From assembly GCA_947630475.1 (NCBI GenBank), contig CANRHR010000009.1:1-64000 (forward strand): a stretch of DNA of 64,000 nt, written 5' to 3'. Of the stretch, positions 16,648 through 25,774 are shown piece by piece (the first letter of the stretch is position 1; every line of letters starts with the position of its first letter). The position numbers and the translations under genes were made by a program. A model generated the notes under the pieces. The model had not been told where the DNA came from, did not search any database, and saw only the letters and a list, made by a program, of their open reading frames with translations. Origin of the DNA: an uncultured Clostridia bacterium. GTDB lineage: Bacteria; Bacillota; Clostridia; Lachnospirales; CAG-274.

Positions 16648-19288
16648 ACCAGTTTGCTCCTTCGTGAACATCTATATCCAAGGGTACTTTCAATTTTACG
16701 GCATTTTCCATTTCAGAGCTGAGAATTTCATAAATTTTATTTATCTCGCTTTTATGTGCCTCAATTAAAAGCTCATCATGAACTTGGAGAATAAGACGAG
16801 ATTTAAGCTTTTCTTTTTTAAGCCTGTTATAAACCTTAACCATGGCTATTTTTATAATATCGGCTGCGCTGCCCTGAATAGGCATATTCATAGCCACTCT
16901 TTCGGCGGCATTTTTTTGAATAAAATTTGAAGAATTTATTTCGGGAATAAATCTTACCCTGTTAAAAATAGTTTTGGTATAGCCTGTCTGCCTTGCTTCT
17001 TCTATAACACCATCCATAAAGCTCTTAACATTGGGATATTTTTCAAAGTAACCGTCTATATATCTCTGAGCTTCTTTTTTTGTTATGCCAAGATCTTGAC
17101 TTAAGCTGAATGCCTGCTTGCCGTAAATTATACCGAAATTAACCGCCTTTGCTCTGCTTCTTTGTATAGGGGTTACATCTTCAAAGGCAACATTAAAAAC
17201 CTGAGATGCCGTAAGCCTGTGTATATCCTGTCCTTCGTTAAAGGCATTTATCAGATTTTCATCATTTGCAATATGTGCCAAAACTCTAAGCTCAATCTGA
17301 GAGTAATCTCCATCTATAAAAACATAATCTTCATCGGCAGGCTTAAACACTTTCCTAAGCCTGTGCCCAAGCTCAATTTTTATGGGTATGTTTTGGAGAT
17401 TGGGATCTGTGCTGCTTATTCTGCCAGTTGCGGTAACGGTTTGATTAAAGGTTGAATGTACTTTGCCGCTGTTTTCATCTCTTACGCTTAAAAGACCGTC
17501 TGCATAGGTGGATTTAAGCTTTGTATAGGTTCTGTACTGCATGATCTTTGATACAATTTCATCGCTGTCTTTTATTTTTTCCAAAATATCTGCGGATGTA
17601 GACCAGCCTGTTTTTGTTTTTTTGCCGCCCCTTAAGCCAAGCTTTTCAAACAAAATTTCACCCAGCTGTTTTGGTGAATTTATATTAAACTCCTCCCCTG
17701 CCAGCCAATAAATATCCTTTGTAAGTTCATCTATTTTTTTCTCAAGCTCAAGCTTATAATTTAAAAGCTCTTCTTTATCAACATATATTCCGGCATCTTC
17801 CATATCGGCAAGCACAAAAATAAGCGGCTGTTCAATATTAAAATAAAGCTCAAGCTGATTATTTTTGCTTAACATATCTTCCATTTTTTTATATGCCCTA
17901 AAAGAAACATCGCATTGAATACAGCATTGATTTAAAAAATCACTTTCCGGAAGTTCCTTAAGAGATTTTTTAGATTTTCCTTTTCCTAAAATTTCTTCTT
18001 GAGAAGGATATTCCTCATCAAGAAATTTGTTAGCTATTATATCATAATCATAGCTTGGCTTTGTTGCGTCTATAAGATAGCCTGCAATCAAAGTATCAAA
18101 AGCAAGATTGTTAAGTTTAATTTTATGCTTATTTAATATTGCAATATCTTTTTTTGCATCATGAATTATTTTTGGGTTTTCTCCCTCATATATATCTTTA
18201 AAAAATGAAAACAGCTTTTTTTCGTCTATCTCGCCTGCCGAAACAAACACTGCCCTGTTATCGTCATCGGAAACGGCTATCCCCAAAACTTCGTTATTTT
18301 CGGCAACAATTTTAAGCCCCAATGCAGCAAAGGGATTAAGCTGATTTAAAAAATTTTTAAGCTCACTTTCGGTTTCTATTTTTCTGTAATTGCAAACCTT
18401 ATTCTCATTCAAGCTGCTTTCTTTTGGAGAAAATCTTGTCAAAATTGATTTAAAATCATTATCTTTAAATATAGAATATGCTTCTTCATTAAATATATCA
18501 TCTGCTAAGGCTTCACCTTTGTTAAATTCAATAGGAGCATCAGTTACAATTGTAACAAGAAATTTGCTTTCAAGAGCTTGATCTTTAAATTCAATTATAT
18601 TTTGCGATGCTCTTTTGGGTTTAATGTTTTGGGCATTTTCAATAGCATTTTCAACGCTTTTATATTGGCTGATAATTTTTACAGCCGTTTTTTCTCCTAT
18701 CCCGGGAACTCCCGGAACATTATCGGAGCTGTCGCCCATAAGCGCCTTAACTTCTATAAACTCCTTTGGCGTTACGCCATAGATATTAAAAACATCCTCT
18801 GCAAGATAATCTTCTACTTCAGTTTTCCCACTCTTTGTTTTGGGTATTCTTATTTTGATTTTATCGGTTGCCAGCTGCAGAAGATCTCTGTCACCGCTTA
18901 TAATAACAGGTATAATTCCCTCTTTATCAGCCTTGCTTGCAAGAGTGCCTAAAACGTCATCGGCTTCATAACCTTCAAGCTCATATATTTTTATTTTCAT
19001 TTTTGTCAATACCTCTTTTATAAGAGGAAGCTGAACCTTCAGCTCATCGGGCATACCCTTTCTTGTGCCTTTATAGGCTTCAAATTTAATATGTCTGAAA
19101 GTAGGCTTGGGCAAATCAAAAGCAACGCCTATATAATCAGGCTTTTCCTCTTCATAAAATTTAAAAAATATATTTAAAAAACCATAAACGGCATTTGTAT
19201 AAACGCCCTCTTTATTTGTTAAAAGAGGCAAAGCATAAAAGGCTCTGTTTAAAATACTGTTTCCGTCAATGAGCATTAACTTTTCCAA
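16634..19288 (-). CDS. polA: DNA polymerase I
   Basis: 884 residues. TTG start at 19288 with GGAGG seven bases upstream; the next ATG is too far from the site. Domains: 5'-3' exonuclease (1-about 290; DGNSILNRAFYA, GDRDLLQL, GDSSDNVPGVPGIGEKTA), a 3'-5' exonuclease-like domain (about 310-480), and polymerase with motif A DYSQIELRVLAH, motif B RSRAKAVNFGIIYG and motif C QVHDELLIE. The proofreading motif I acidic pair is missing (AALGLKIVAE instead of D-x-E), so proofreading is probably lost, as in Bacillus-type enzymes. Confidence 0.97.
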   Translation of the reverse strand: MEKLMLIDGNSILNRAFYALPLLTNKEGVYTNAVYGFLNIFFKFYEEEKPDYIGVAFDLPKPTFRHIKFEAYKGTRKGMPDELKVQLPLIKEVLTKMKIKIYELEGYEADDVLGTLASKADKEGIIPVIISGDRDLLQLATDKIKIRIPKTKSGKTEVEDYLAEDVFNIYGVTPKEFIEVKALMGDSSDNVPGVPGIGEKTAVKIISQYKSVENAIENAQNIKPKRASQNIIEFKDQALESKFLVTIVTDAPIEFNKGEALADDIFNEEAYSIFKDNDFKSILTRFSPKESSLNENKVCNYRKIETESELKNFLNQLNPFAALGLKIVAENNEVLGIAVSDDDNRAVFVSAGEIDEKKLFSFFKDIYEGENPKIIHDAKKDIAILNKHKIKLNNLAFDTLIAGYLIDATKPSYDYDIIANKFLDEEYPSQEEILGKGKSKKSLKELPESDFLNQCCIQCDVSFRAYKKMEDMLSKNNQLELYFNIEQPLIFVLADMEDAGIYVDKEELLNYKLELEKKIDELTKDIYWLAGEEFNINSPKQLGEILFEKLGLRGGKKTKTGWSTSADILEKIKDSDEIVSKIMQYRTYTKLKSTYADGLLSVRDENSGKVHSTFNQTVTATGRISSTDPNLQNIPIKIELGHRLRKVFKPADEDYVFIDGDYSQIELRVLAHIANDENLINAFNEGQDIHRLTASQVFNVAFEDVTPIQRSRAKAVNFGIIYGKQAFSLSQDLGITKKEAQRYIDGYFEKYPNVKSFMDGVIEEARQTGYTKTIFNRVRFIPEINSSNFIQKNAAERVAMNMPIQGSAADIIKIAMVKVYNRLKKEKLKSRLILQVHDELLIEAHKSEINKIYEILSSEMENAVKLKVPLDIDVHEGANWYEAK

Positions 19289-19310
19289 AACAATACCTCC
19301 AAATGTATTT

Positions 19311-19547
19311 AAAATTAAACTTCGTTTAATTTAGACTGTCAATAAACCTAAATTTTGTTGAGTTTATAAGTTTTTAGGAGCGTCGCAGACATCAAATCCG
19401 CAGGTGGAAATCGCATTTTTGCCGAGGAAAAAGGCGAGTTTCAAGGCTTTTAAAGCCGCCGGAATGAGCCTTTTGTTCATCTGTTTAACTTCGAAAAAGT
19501 CCGAATGGACTTTTTCGAAAGTCAAAATTAAGCGAAGTTTAATTAAA
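19311..19547 (+). repeat. structured repeat family B, copy 1
   Basis: A core at about 19372-19520 matches, in opposite orientation, the segment at 29813-29953: shared blocks GCGTCGCAGAC, AAATCCGCAGG, GAGGAAAAAGGC, GTTTCAAGG and TCGAAAAAGTCC. Hairpins are GGCTTTTAAAGCC and TCGAAAAAGTCC-GAAT-GGACTTTTTCGA. The outer ends (19311-19333, 19525-19547) are AT-rich near-inverted repeats, each also a palindrome around CTTCG/CGAAG. No ORF. It occupies the polA-htpG gap; nothing else is visible there except the htpG terminator. Confidence 0.7.
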
Positions 19548-19635
19548 TTTTATTTTCAAATATTATATTACCTTAAATTTTAAATAAAATAAAGACCTAA
19601 CAAAAAAATATCTTAAAAATCAATTTTTATAAATT

Positions 19636-19678
19636 AAAAAACGTTCCCTCGGCATAGAAGCCAAAGAAAACGTTTTAA
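19636..19678 (-). terminator. htpG terminator
   Basis: Arms AAAAACGTT (19636-19644) and AACGTTTT (19669-19676) with an inner GGC/GCC pairing; followed on the minus strand by a run of T. Lies four bases after the htpG stop. Confidence 0.75.
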
Positions 19679-19681
19679 AAT

Positions 19682-21592
19682 TTACTCCCCTATAAGCATT
19701 TCAAGAATTTTGTTGCTTCTTTCTATAAAACCTGTCATTTCATCAACATCAAGCGGCTTATGGCTCATTACAGCCAAATCATATATCTGCCTGCATATCA
19801 TTTTTGTTTCTTCTTTTTTATCTTCATTATCTTTAAGCTTAATTAAAAGCTTAACGACATTGTTATTTGAGTTAAGTATCAATGTTTGTTCAACAGGCAT
19901 GGCGCCCATATTCATGCCATAAAGCTCGCTCATTTCCTGCATTCTTCTTGAATGTTCACTAAGCTGGATAACACCGGATACGCCATCTGCCTTAAGAGCC
20001 TCAACGTTAATTTTAAGATTTTGGTTTTCAAGATTATCTTTAAAAAGCTTTTCAAGCTCTTCTTTTATCTTGTCATTGTCTTCTTCGGCTTCTCCTTTTA
20101 AAACATCGGCTATATCGGCATCAATTCTTGCAAAGCTTACGGAGTTGTTATACATTTCAAGCACTGATACATAAGGATTATCAAGCCTGCTTGTTAAAAT
20201 AACAGCCTCCATACCGTTATCTTTAAACATTTTTATATACTGAGCCTGCTGCTGCTCATTTGTTACATAAAAGACCTTGTTTTCATGCTTATCTTTATTT
20301 CTTTCAAGATATTCGCTTAGAGTAACATAATCATCTGATGTTGTTTTAAACAACAAAGAATCCTTTACTTTATCGTAAAAATCCTTTTCTCTCAAGCAGC
20401 CGTATTTAATAAATTGGCTTATATCATCCCAAAATTTTGTATATTGTTCTCGTTCCTTTTTAAACAGGCTGTTAAGCTTATCGGCAACCTTTTTTGTAAT
20501 ATAGCTGCTCATTTTAGTTACATAGCCGTCATTTTGAAGAAAGCTCCTGCTTACATTAAGAGGAAGATCCGGACAATCCAGCGCTCCTTTTAAAAGAAGC
20601 AAAAATTCCGGTATTACCTCTTTTATATTGTCTGCTATAAAAACCTGATTATTGTAAAGCTTAACCTGTCCTTCTATCGACTCAAGCTCATGCTTTAATT
20701 TCGGAAAATACAGTATTCCTTTAAGCCTAAACGGATAATCCATATTAAGATGAATCCAAAACAACGGATCGTTAAAATCGGTAAACACCTGATGATAAAA
20801 CTCTTTATATTCCTCATCCGTACAATCTTTAGGCTGTTTAAGCCAAAGAGGATTTGTTTTGTTTATAGGCTTCTCCTCTTTATCCTGCTCATCGTTTACA
20901 ACATCATCTTCTTTATTTTCTTCGGCTTTTTTTGCTTTTTCCTCCGCCGCCTTTTTTATTTGCTCAAGGTCTTCAAAAAATATTTCTATCGGCATAAAAT
21001 AGCAATACTTTGTAAGGATTTCTCTAAGCTTAAAAGCATTTAAAAATTCCTTTCCGTCTTCGCCTACATATAAAGTAACGACAGTTCCTCTTTCGGCTTT
21101 ATCGCTTTCTCCAAGCTCATATTCTATGCCGCCGTCACAAACCCAGCTTGCCGCCTCTGCGCCCTCTTTATAAGAGAGTGAATCTATTCTAACCTTATCG
21201 GCAACCATAAACGCCGAATAAAATCCCAAACCGAAATGGCCTATTATATCGCCGCCGTCATCCATTTTGTCTTTATATTTGTTAATAAAATCATTTGCTC
21301 CGGAAAAAGCGATTTGAGTTATATATTCTTTAATTTCATCGGCAGTCATTCCTATACCGTTATCGATAACCTTAATTGCCGAATTTTCTTTATCCAACAC
21401 AACCTTAACGCTGTATTTTACATTATCTTCAACATTCGCCTCTCCCATAGAAACAAGCTTTTGGAGCTTTGTTATGGCATCGCAGCCGTTTGAAACCAAC
21501 TCTCTTAAAAAAATATCGGAATCCGAATAAAGCCATTTTTTTATAATAGGCAAAATATTTTCGCTGTTAATTGACAAATTACCCTTTTGCAT
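19682..21592 (-). CDS. htpG: molecular chaperone HtpG (Hsp90)
   Basis: 636 residues. GHKL ATPase domain (ELVSNGCDAITKL, VIDNGIGMTADEI, IGHFGLGFYSAFMVADKV), a charged linker (about 210-245), the middle domain with LPLNVSRSFLQ, and the C-terminal dimerisation region ending without an EEVD tail. ATP-dependent cytosolic chaperone. Single-gene unit with a consensus promoter and a CIRCE operator upstream, so HrcA control is expected. Confidence 0.97.
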   Translation of the reverse strand: MQKGNLSINSENILPIIKKWLYSDSDIFLRELVSNGCDAITKLQKLVSMGEANVEDNVKYSVKVVLDKENSAIKVIDNGIGMTADEIKEYITQIAFSGANDFINKYKDKMDDGGDIIGHFGLGFYSAFMVADKVRIDSLSYKEGAEAASWVCDGGIEYELGESDKAERGTVVTLYVGEDGKEFLNAFKLREILTKYCYFMPIEIFFEDLEQIKKAAEEKAKKAEENKEDDVVNDEQDKEEKPINKTNPLWLKQPKDCTDEEYKEFYHQVFTDFNDPLFWIHLNMDYPFRLKGILYFPKLKHELESIEGQVKLYNNQVFIADNIKEVIPEFLLLLKGALDCPDLPLNVSRSFLQNDGYVTKMSSYITKKVADKLNSLFKKEREQYTKFWDDISQFIKYGCLREKDFYDKVKDSLLFKTTSDDYVTLSEYLERNKDKHENKVFYVTNEQQQAQYIKMFKDNGMEAVILTSRLDNPYVSVLEMYNNSVSFARIDADIADVLKGEAEEDNDKIKEELEKLFKDNLENQNLKINVEALKADGVSGVIQLSEHSRRMQEMSELYGMNMGAMPVEQTLILNSNNNVVKLLIKLKDNEDKKEETKMICRQIYDLAVMSHKPLDVDEMTGFIERSNKILEMLIGE

Positions 21593-21675
21593 TTTAAAAC
21601 ATCTCCTATAAAAATATTTCCTAAAATCAGCAAGAATTGTCTTTCTAAAGACACAAACTCACTCATATGTTAATT

Positions 21676-21703
21676 ATTATAATACAATAAATAAAAAAGT
21701 CAA
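21676..21703 (-). promoter_or_regulatory. htpG sigma-A promoter
   Basis: Minus-strand TTGACT (complement of 21698-21703) and TATAAT (about 21676-21681) separated by about 16 bp, about 85 bp before the htpG start. Confidence 0.75.
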
Positions 21704-21710
21704 GAAAAAT

Positions 21711-21737
21711 TTAGCACTCACTTAAAAAGAGTGCTGA
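21711..21737. promoter_or_regulatory. CIRCE element (HrcA operator)
   Basis: TTAGCACTC (21711-21719), nine-base spacer, GAGTGCTGA (21729-21737): one mismatch from the CIRCE consensus TTAGCACTC-N9-GAGTGCTAA. It ends about eight bases upstream of the htpG -35 box. The other neighbour, spoIVA, is normally under sporulation sigma factors, so the operator most likely serves htpG. Confidence 0.85.
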
Positions 21738-21837
21738 TAATTTAAAAAAGAAATACATAGCGGCGGCATATATCATATTTTTATACATATAATAAACGTA
21801 TCCATATATTTTTACATTTTATTAAGGAGTGACAAAT

Positions 21838-23316
21838 ATGAACAGCTTTGACATATATAAGGACATAGCACAAAGAACAGGAGGAGATATATACATAGGC
21901 GTGGTAGGTCCTGTAAGAACAGGCAAATCAACATTTATAAAAAGGTTTATGGATCTTTTGGTAATCCCAAATATGGAAAACACATACAGCAGGGAAAGGG
22001 CTAAAGATGAACTGCCCCAAAGCGCCGCCGGAAAAACTATCATGACAACCGAGCCAAAATTTATTCCCAATGAAGCGGTTGATATTTCTCTTGATGAAAA
22101 TATAAAATTCAAGGTTAGGATGATAGATTGTGTAGGTTATCTTATTGACGAAGCAACGGGACATTTGGACGGTGACAATCCAAGGATGGTATCAACGCCT
22201 TGGTTTGAAGAAAAAATTCCATTTTCACAGGCGGCTGAAATAGGAACAAAAAAAGTAATAAACGATCATTCAACAATAGGCATAGTTATAACAACAGACG
22301 GCTCTGTAACAGATATCTCAAGGCAGAGCTACGTTGATGGCGAACAAAGAGTAATAGCGGAGCTTAAACAGATAAACAAGCCCTTTGTAATTCTTTTAAA
22401 CACAGCAAAGCCGTTTAACTCCGAAACAGAGCAATTAAGAGAGTCATTAGAGCAAAAATATAACGCACCTGTTATAAGCGTAAACTGCGCTCAGCTTAAA
22501 AGCGAAGACATAACCTCTATTTTGGAGGGCATACTTTATGAATTTCCTATAAGAGAAATAAAACTTAATATGCCGAAATGGGTAGAAACCCTTTCACCAT
22601 CTCATTGGCTTAAAAAAAGCCTTATAGAGCAGGTTAAAAGCTCTTCAGCCGATATCTGCAAATTAAGCCAAATAAAAGACGCTGTAGCAACACTTGCCGA
22701 AAACGAATACATAAAAAAATCATACTTAGATAAAATCAATTTGGGATTAGGCTCAGCCGATGTGGAGATAAATCTCAAGGATAATTTATTTTACAATGTT
22801 TTAAGCGAAACCACAGGAATGGATATAGACAGCGAATATCAGCTTATATCCACAATAAAGGTTTTAAGCAAAGCAAAAAAGGAATATGACAAAGTTAAAT
22901 ACGCCCTTGAGGAAGTAAAAAGAAAAGGCTATGGAATCGTAACGCCTATGCTTGATGAAATGGAGCTTGAAAAACCCGAAATGATAAAGCATGGCAGCAG
23001 ATACGGAGTTAAAATTAAAGCAACAGCGCCAAGCTTTCATATGATAAGGGCAGATATTCAAACTGAGGTAGCGCCCATAGTAGGCTCGGAAGAACAAAGC
23101 CGAGAGCTTGTAGATTATTTGAGCGAGCAATATGAAAGCGACAGCGGCAAAATATGGGAATACAATATTTTCGGAAAAACTCTTTCAGAGCTTGTAAATG
23201 ATGGGCTTCAATCTAAGCTTTACAATATGCCCGAGGATGCAAGACTAAAATTTCAGGAAACCCTGCAAAAGATCATTAATGAGGGCAGCGGCGGTTTGAT
23301 ATGCATTATGCTTTAA
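21838..23316 (+). CDS. spoIVA: spore coat morphogenetic ATPase SpoIVA
   Basis: 492 residues from ATG 21838 (AAGGAG eight bases upstream), the same length as the Bacillus subtilis protein; a GTG at 21829 overlaps the site. Walker A GPVRTGKST, Walker B region MIDCVGY, and the conserved C terminus (GSGGLICIML). SpoIVA polymerises with ATP hydrolysis on the forespore outer membrane and forms the coat basement layer. Single gene with its own terminator. Confidence 0.97.
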   Translation: MNSFDIYKDIAQRTGGDIYIGVVGPVRTGKSTFIKRFMDLLVIPNMENTYSRERAKDELPQSAAGKTIMTTEPKFIPNEAVDISLDENIKFKVRMIDCVGYLIDEATGHLDGDNPRMVSTPWFEEKIPFSQAAEIGTKKVINDHSTIGIVITTDGSVTDISRQSYVDGEQRVIAELKQINKPFVILLNTAKPFNSETEQLRESLEQKYNAPVISVNCAQLKSEDITSILEGILYEFPIREIKLNMPKWVETLSPSHWLKKSLIEQVKSSSADICKLSQIKDAVATLAENEYIKKSYLDKINLGLGSADVEINLKDNLFYNVLSETTGMDIDSEYQLISTIKVLSKAKKEYDKVKYALEEVKRKGYGIVTPMLDEMELEKPEMIKHGSRYGVKIKATAPSFHMIRADIQTEVAPIVGSEEQSRELVDYLSEQYESDSGKIWEYNIFGKTLSELVNDGLQSKLYNMPEDARLKFQETLQKIINEGSGGLICIML

Positions 23317-23351
23317 CTTTTTATATTAAAATAAATTTTGCCTAAGCCAAA

Positions 23352-23384
23352 AAAAGAGTGTCATTTACACTGTGACGCTCTTTT
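23352..23384 (+). terminator. spoIVA terminator
   Basis: Twelve-bp arms AAAAGAGTGTCA and TGACGCTCTTTT (one mismatch) ending in a T-run, about 35 bp after the spoIVA stop. Confidence 0.8.
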
Positions 23385-23566
23385 TCTGTCATTTTATAAA
23401 AAGTTTACATTCTTGTCGTTTAAAATTTTTTATTTAATTTAAATAGAGGAATAAATATTACATTTTTGGGATAAACATTAATTATAAGAAAATATTGACA
23501 AGCCCGAATAAGGCAGTCCGATACCGATAGCTGCATTCGGAAAAACATACCAAAGGAGGCAAAGCT

Positions 23567-23833
23567 TTGAAAAATATTTTAGCTTTAGTACTTAACAAAT
23601 TAAGGGAAGAAAAAAACAGCGATAACGCAGAAAAGGATGAGATCATAAAAACAGTTGACAGCTTAAAGGATGAATTAAACCAAATTCAATGCCGATTAAA
23701 TTATACTACCGAACCTCTCCTTATTGAAAGCGTAATATATGAAATAAAAGCAATCCAAAAGAAATATGAGTTTTATATAAAGATCTGTAAAGAAAAGGGC
23801 TTTGCGGCAAAAGGCTTCGGAAAGCTTTCATAA
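23567..23833 (+). CDS. YaaL-like DUF2508 protein
   Basis: 88 residues, TTG start at 23567 with AAGGAGG seven bases upstream. Mostly alpha-helical and charged, with no membrane segment; the ...AKGFGKLS end and the position directly before bofA match the YaaL (DUF2508) family. Function unknown. The yaaL-bofA pair usually follows recR in Bacillota, but recR is not here. Confidence 0.8.
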   Translation: MKNILALVLNKLREEKNSDNAEKDEIIKTVDSLKDELNQIQCRLNYTTEPLLIESVIYEIKAIQKKYEFYIKICKEKGFAAKGFGKLS

Positions 23834-23849
23834 GGGGGGGTAGTAAGCT

Positions 23850-24110
23850 GTGAACTCAGAGCAGATAATAGGCTGGATGATTGCAGGCTGCATATTATTT
23901 ATTGTTTTTATGATATTTTCAAAACCTGCCAAGCTTTTAGCAAAACTATGCCTTAACGGAATTTTAGGGGTATCCGCTTTATTTATAGGCAATTTCATTC
24001 TTGCGCCAACCGGATTTGCAGTTGGCATAAATCTATTCACCGCTGTTTTTACGGCTGTTTTGGGAATACCCGGTGTTTTATGCTTATATTTTTTCAAATT
24101 CATTATTTAA
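23850..24110 (+). CDS. bofA: BofA, inhibitor of pro-sigma-K processing
   Basis: 86 residues, GTG start at 23850 after an unusually G-rich site (AAGGGGGGG, nine bases away). Two to three membrane segments and the family end NLFTAVFTAVLGIPGV. In Bacillus BofA holds the SpoIVFB protease inactive in the forespore outer membrane until coat assembly. Operon with the DUF2508 gene (16 bp apart). Confidence 0.88.
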   Translation: MNSEQIIGWMIAGCILFIVFMIFSKPAKLLAKLCLNGILGVSALFIGNFILAPTGFAVGINLFTAVFTAVLGIPGVLCLYFFKFII

Positions 24111-24137
24111 GATAATCAAAGGTTTTCAGCCAAAAAA

Positions 24138-24165
24138 TAGAGCCATCGCTTAGGTGATGGCTCTA
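24138..24165. terminator. bidirectional terminator
   Basis: Ten-bp arms TAGAGCCATC and GATGGCTCTA with A/T flanks on both sides, between convergent bofA and the PepSY protein gene. Confidence 0.8.
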
Positions 24166-24195
24166 TAAAATATTTATATATTTATACAGACAGAA

Positions 24196-25050
24196 TTAAT
24201 CTCTGTCCATATCCCAAGAGATAATTTGACCGTCCGATGCGCTTATCTCCGCTGAATATTCAATATTTCCCTTATAAAATTCAATCTCATAAACAAGATT
24301 GCCATGCTCATTGTCAAGCTCTATCTTGCCGAATCTTACTTCACTTGCCGTAAGGCCTGCTTTCTGCAAAGCTATTTCTTTTGCTTGCTCTTCTGAAATT
24401 TGCTGATTTGAGCCTGTGTTATTTTGCTGCTGTGGAACATTATTTAATAAATTGCCTTCATTTTCAACCTTCCAAGAAACTATCTGACCGTCTGACACGC
24501 TTACTTCAGCCGAATATTCAGTATTTCCCTGATAAAACTCAATATCATAAACAAAAACGCCATGCTCATTGTCAAGATTTACTTTGCCGAATCTTACTTC
24601 ACTTGCCGTAAGGCCTGCTTTCTGCAAAGCTATTTCTTTTGCCTGCTCTTCTGAAATATCAAGCGGTATTGCTGTAACTTGTGTGGTATTGCCGCTTAAA
24701 GAACCTCCTGCGCTTGTATTGTCAGATGTATTGTTTATATCTGCAACAGATGTTTGATTTTCGCTTTTAAGCTCTATTTTGTTTGTGCTTGCATCCCAAG
24801 ATACGGATTTGCCCATAATCTCGCCTATTGCACGTATAGGCAGATATGTTGTGCCGTTATACAAAACAGGATCAACAATATCTCCATTTGCATTTTTAAA
24901 AATCTGCTTCTGACCATCGATTAAAACCGTAATATCCGGACGAAGCTCGGCTGAAATTTTAGTTATTGACGTTGCCGCACATGCGCCTATTGTAATACAT
25001 ACCGCACAAAGACAGAATACCATAAGCGTTGCCAAAATTTTCTTTTTCAT
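24196..25050 (-). CDS. exported protein with stalk (copper-amine-oxidase N-like) domain and two PepSY domains
   Basis: 284 residues from ATG 25050 (AAAGGAG nine bases upstream). Signal peptide about 1-27. Residues about 35-85 hold the stalk-type domain (VLIDGQKQIF, LYNGTTYLPIRAIGEIMGKSVSWD), followed by a Ser/Thr/Asn linker and two PepSY domains at about 132-199 and 218-284. The first 25 residues of both PepSY units are identical (ISEEQAKEIA...VRFGK) and their DNA (24199-24399, 24454-24657) is also nearly identical, a recent tandem duplication. PepSY often inhibits peptidases; the role here is unknown. Confidence 0.82.
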   Translation of the reverse strand: MKKKILATLMVFCLCAVCITIGACAATSITKISAELRPDITVLIDGQKQIFKNANGDIVDPVLYNGTTYLPIRAIGEIMGKSVSWDASTNKIELKSENQTSVADINNTSDNTSAGGSLSGNTTQVTAIPLDISEEQAKEIALQKAGLTASEVRFGKVNLDNEHGVFVYDIEFYQGNTEYSAEVSVSDGQIVSWKVENEGNLLNNVPQQQNNTGSNQQISEEQAKEIALQKAGLTASEVRFGKIELDNEHGNLVYEIEFYKGNIEYSAEISASDGQIISWDMDRD

Positions 25051-25123
25051 TTTAATCAGCTCCTTTTTAAAAATATATAACATATCAATTTACTATAGAT
25101 TATAAAGCAATAAAATGCTTATG

Positions 25124-25765
25124 TCAATAAGCTTTTCTGCTCATTATAACCTTTTCGAGCTTTTTTTTGACCCTTTGAAGAGCATTGTCAATAGCTTTTT
25201 CATCTTTATTTATTATTTTGGCAATTTCCGCATAGCTTCTGCCGTTTAAATACAAAGATAAAACTCTGCACTCCAGCTTGCTCAGCGCAGATTCAATATT
25301 GCTTTCTATAAAACGGACCTCTTCTTTATCGATTATAAGCGCTTCGGGGTTGCTGATTCTGTCGGCGCAAAGCATCTCCATGTAAGTTGCCTCATTTTCA
25401 TTATTGTTTATCTCTCTGTTTAGGGATAAATAAGAATTAAGCGGTATATGCTTTTGTCTTCCCGCCGCCTTTATTGCGGTGATAATCTGTCTGTTTATGC
25501 AAAGAGCCGCAAAGCTGCAAAAGCTGTTATTTTTATCCGTGCTGTAATCTCTTATCGCCTTGTAAAGACCGATCATTCCCTCTTGTATAATATCTTCTTT
25601 ATCGGAGCCTATTATAAAATAAGGCTTTGCTTTTATTTTAACCAGCTTTTTATATTTTTCTATAATATACTCCAAGGCTGTGTTGTCATCGTTTTTTATC
25701 AGGCTTAAAAGCTCATCATCACTTAAATTAATGTATTTATCGTATAAATTAGGCGCTGTTTCCAT
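25124..25765 (-). CDS. sigH: RNA polymerase sigma-H factor
   Basis: 213 residues. Region 2 (EYIIEKYKKLVKIKAKPYFIIG, DKEDIIQEGMIGLYKAIRDY) and region 4 (LSKLECRVLSLYLNGRSYAEIAKII) of the SigH/Spo0H subfamily, which drives early sporulation genes. It ends the cysE-cysS-mrnC-rlmB-yacP-sigH block in the same order as in Bacillus subtilis. Ten bp after yacP. Confidence 0.94.
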   Translation of the reverse strand: METAPNLYDKYINLSDDELLSLIKNDDNTALEYIIEKYKKLVKIKAKPYFIIGSDKEDIIQEGMIGLYKAIRDYSTDKNNSFCSFAALCINRQIITAIKAAGRQKHIPLNSYLSLNREINNNENEATYMEMLCADRISNPEALIIDKEEVRFIESNIESALSKLECRVLSLYLNGRSYAEIAKIINKDEKAIDNALQRVKKKLEKVIMSRKAY

Positions 25766-25774
25766 TTTATCAGC

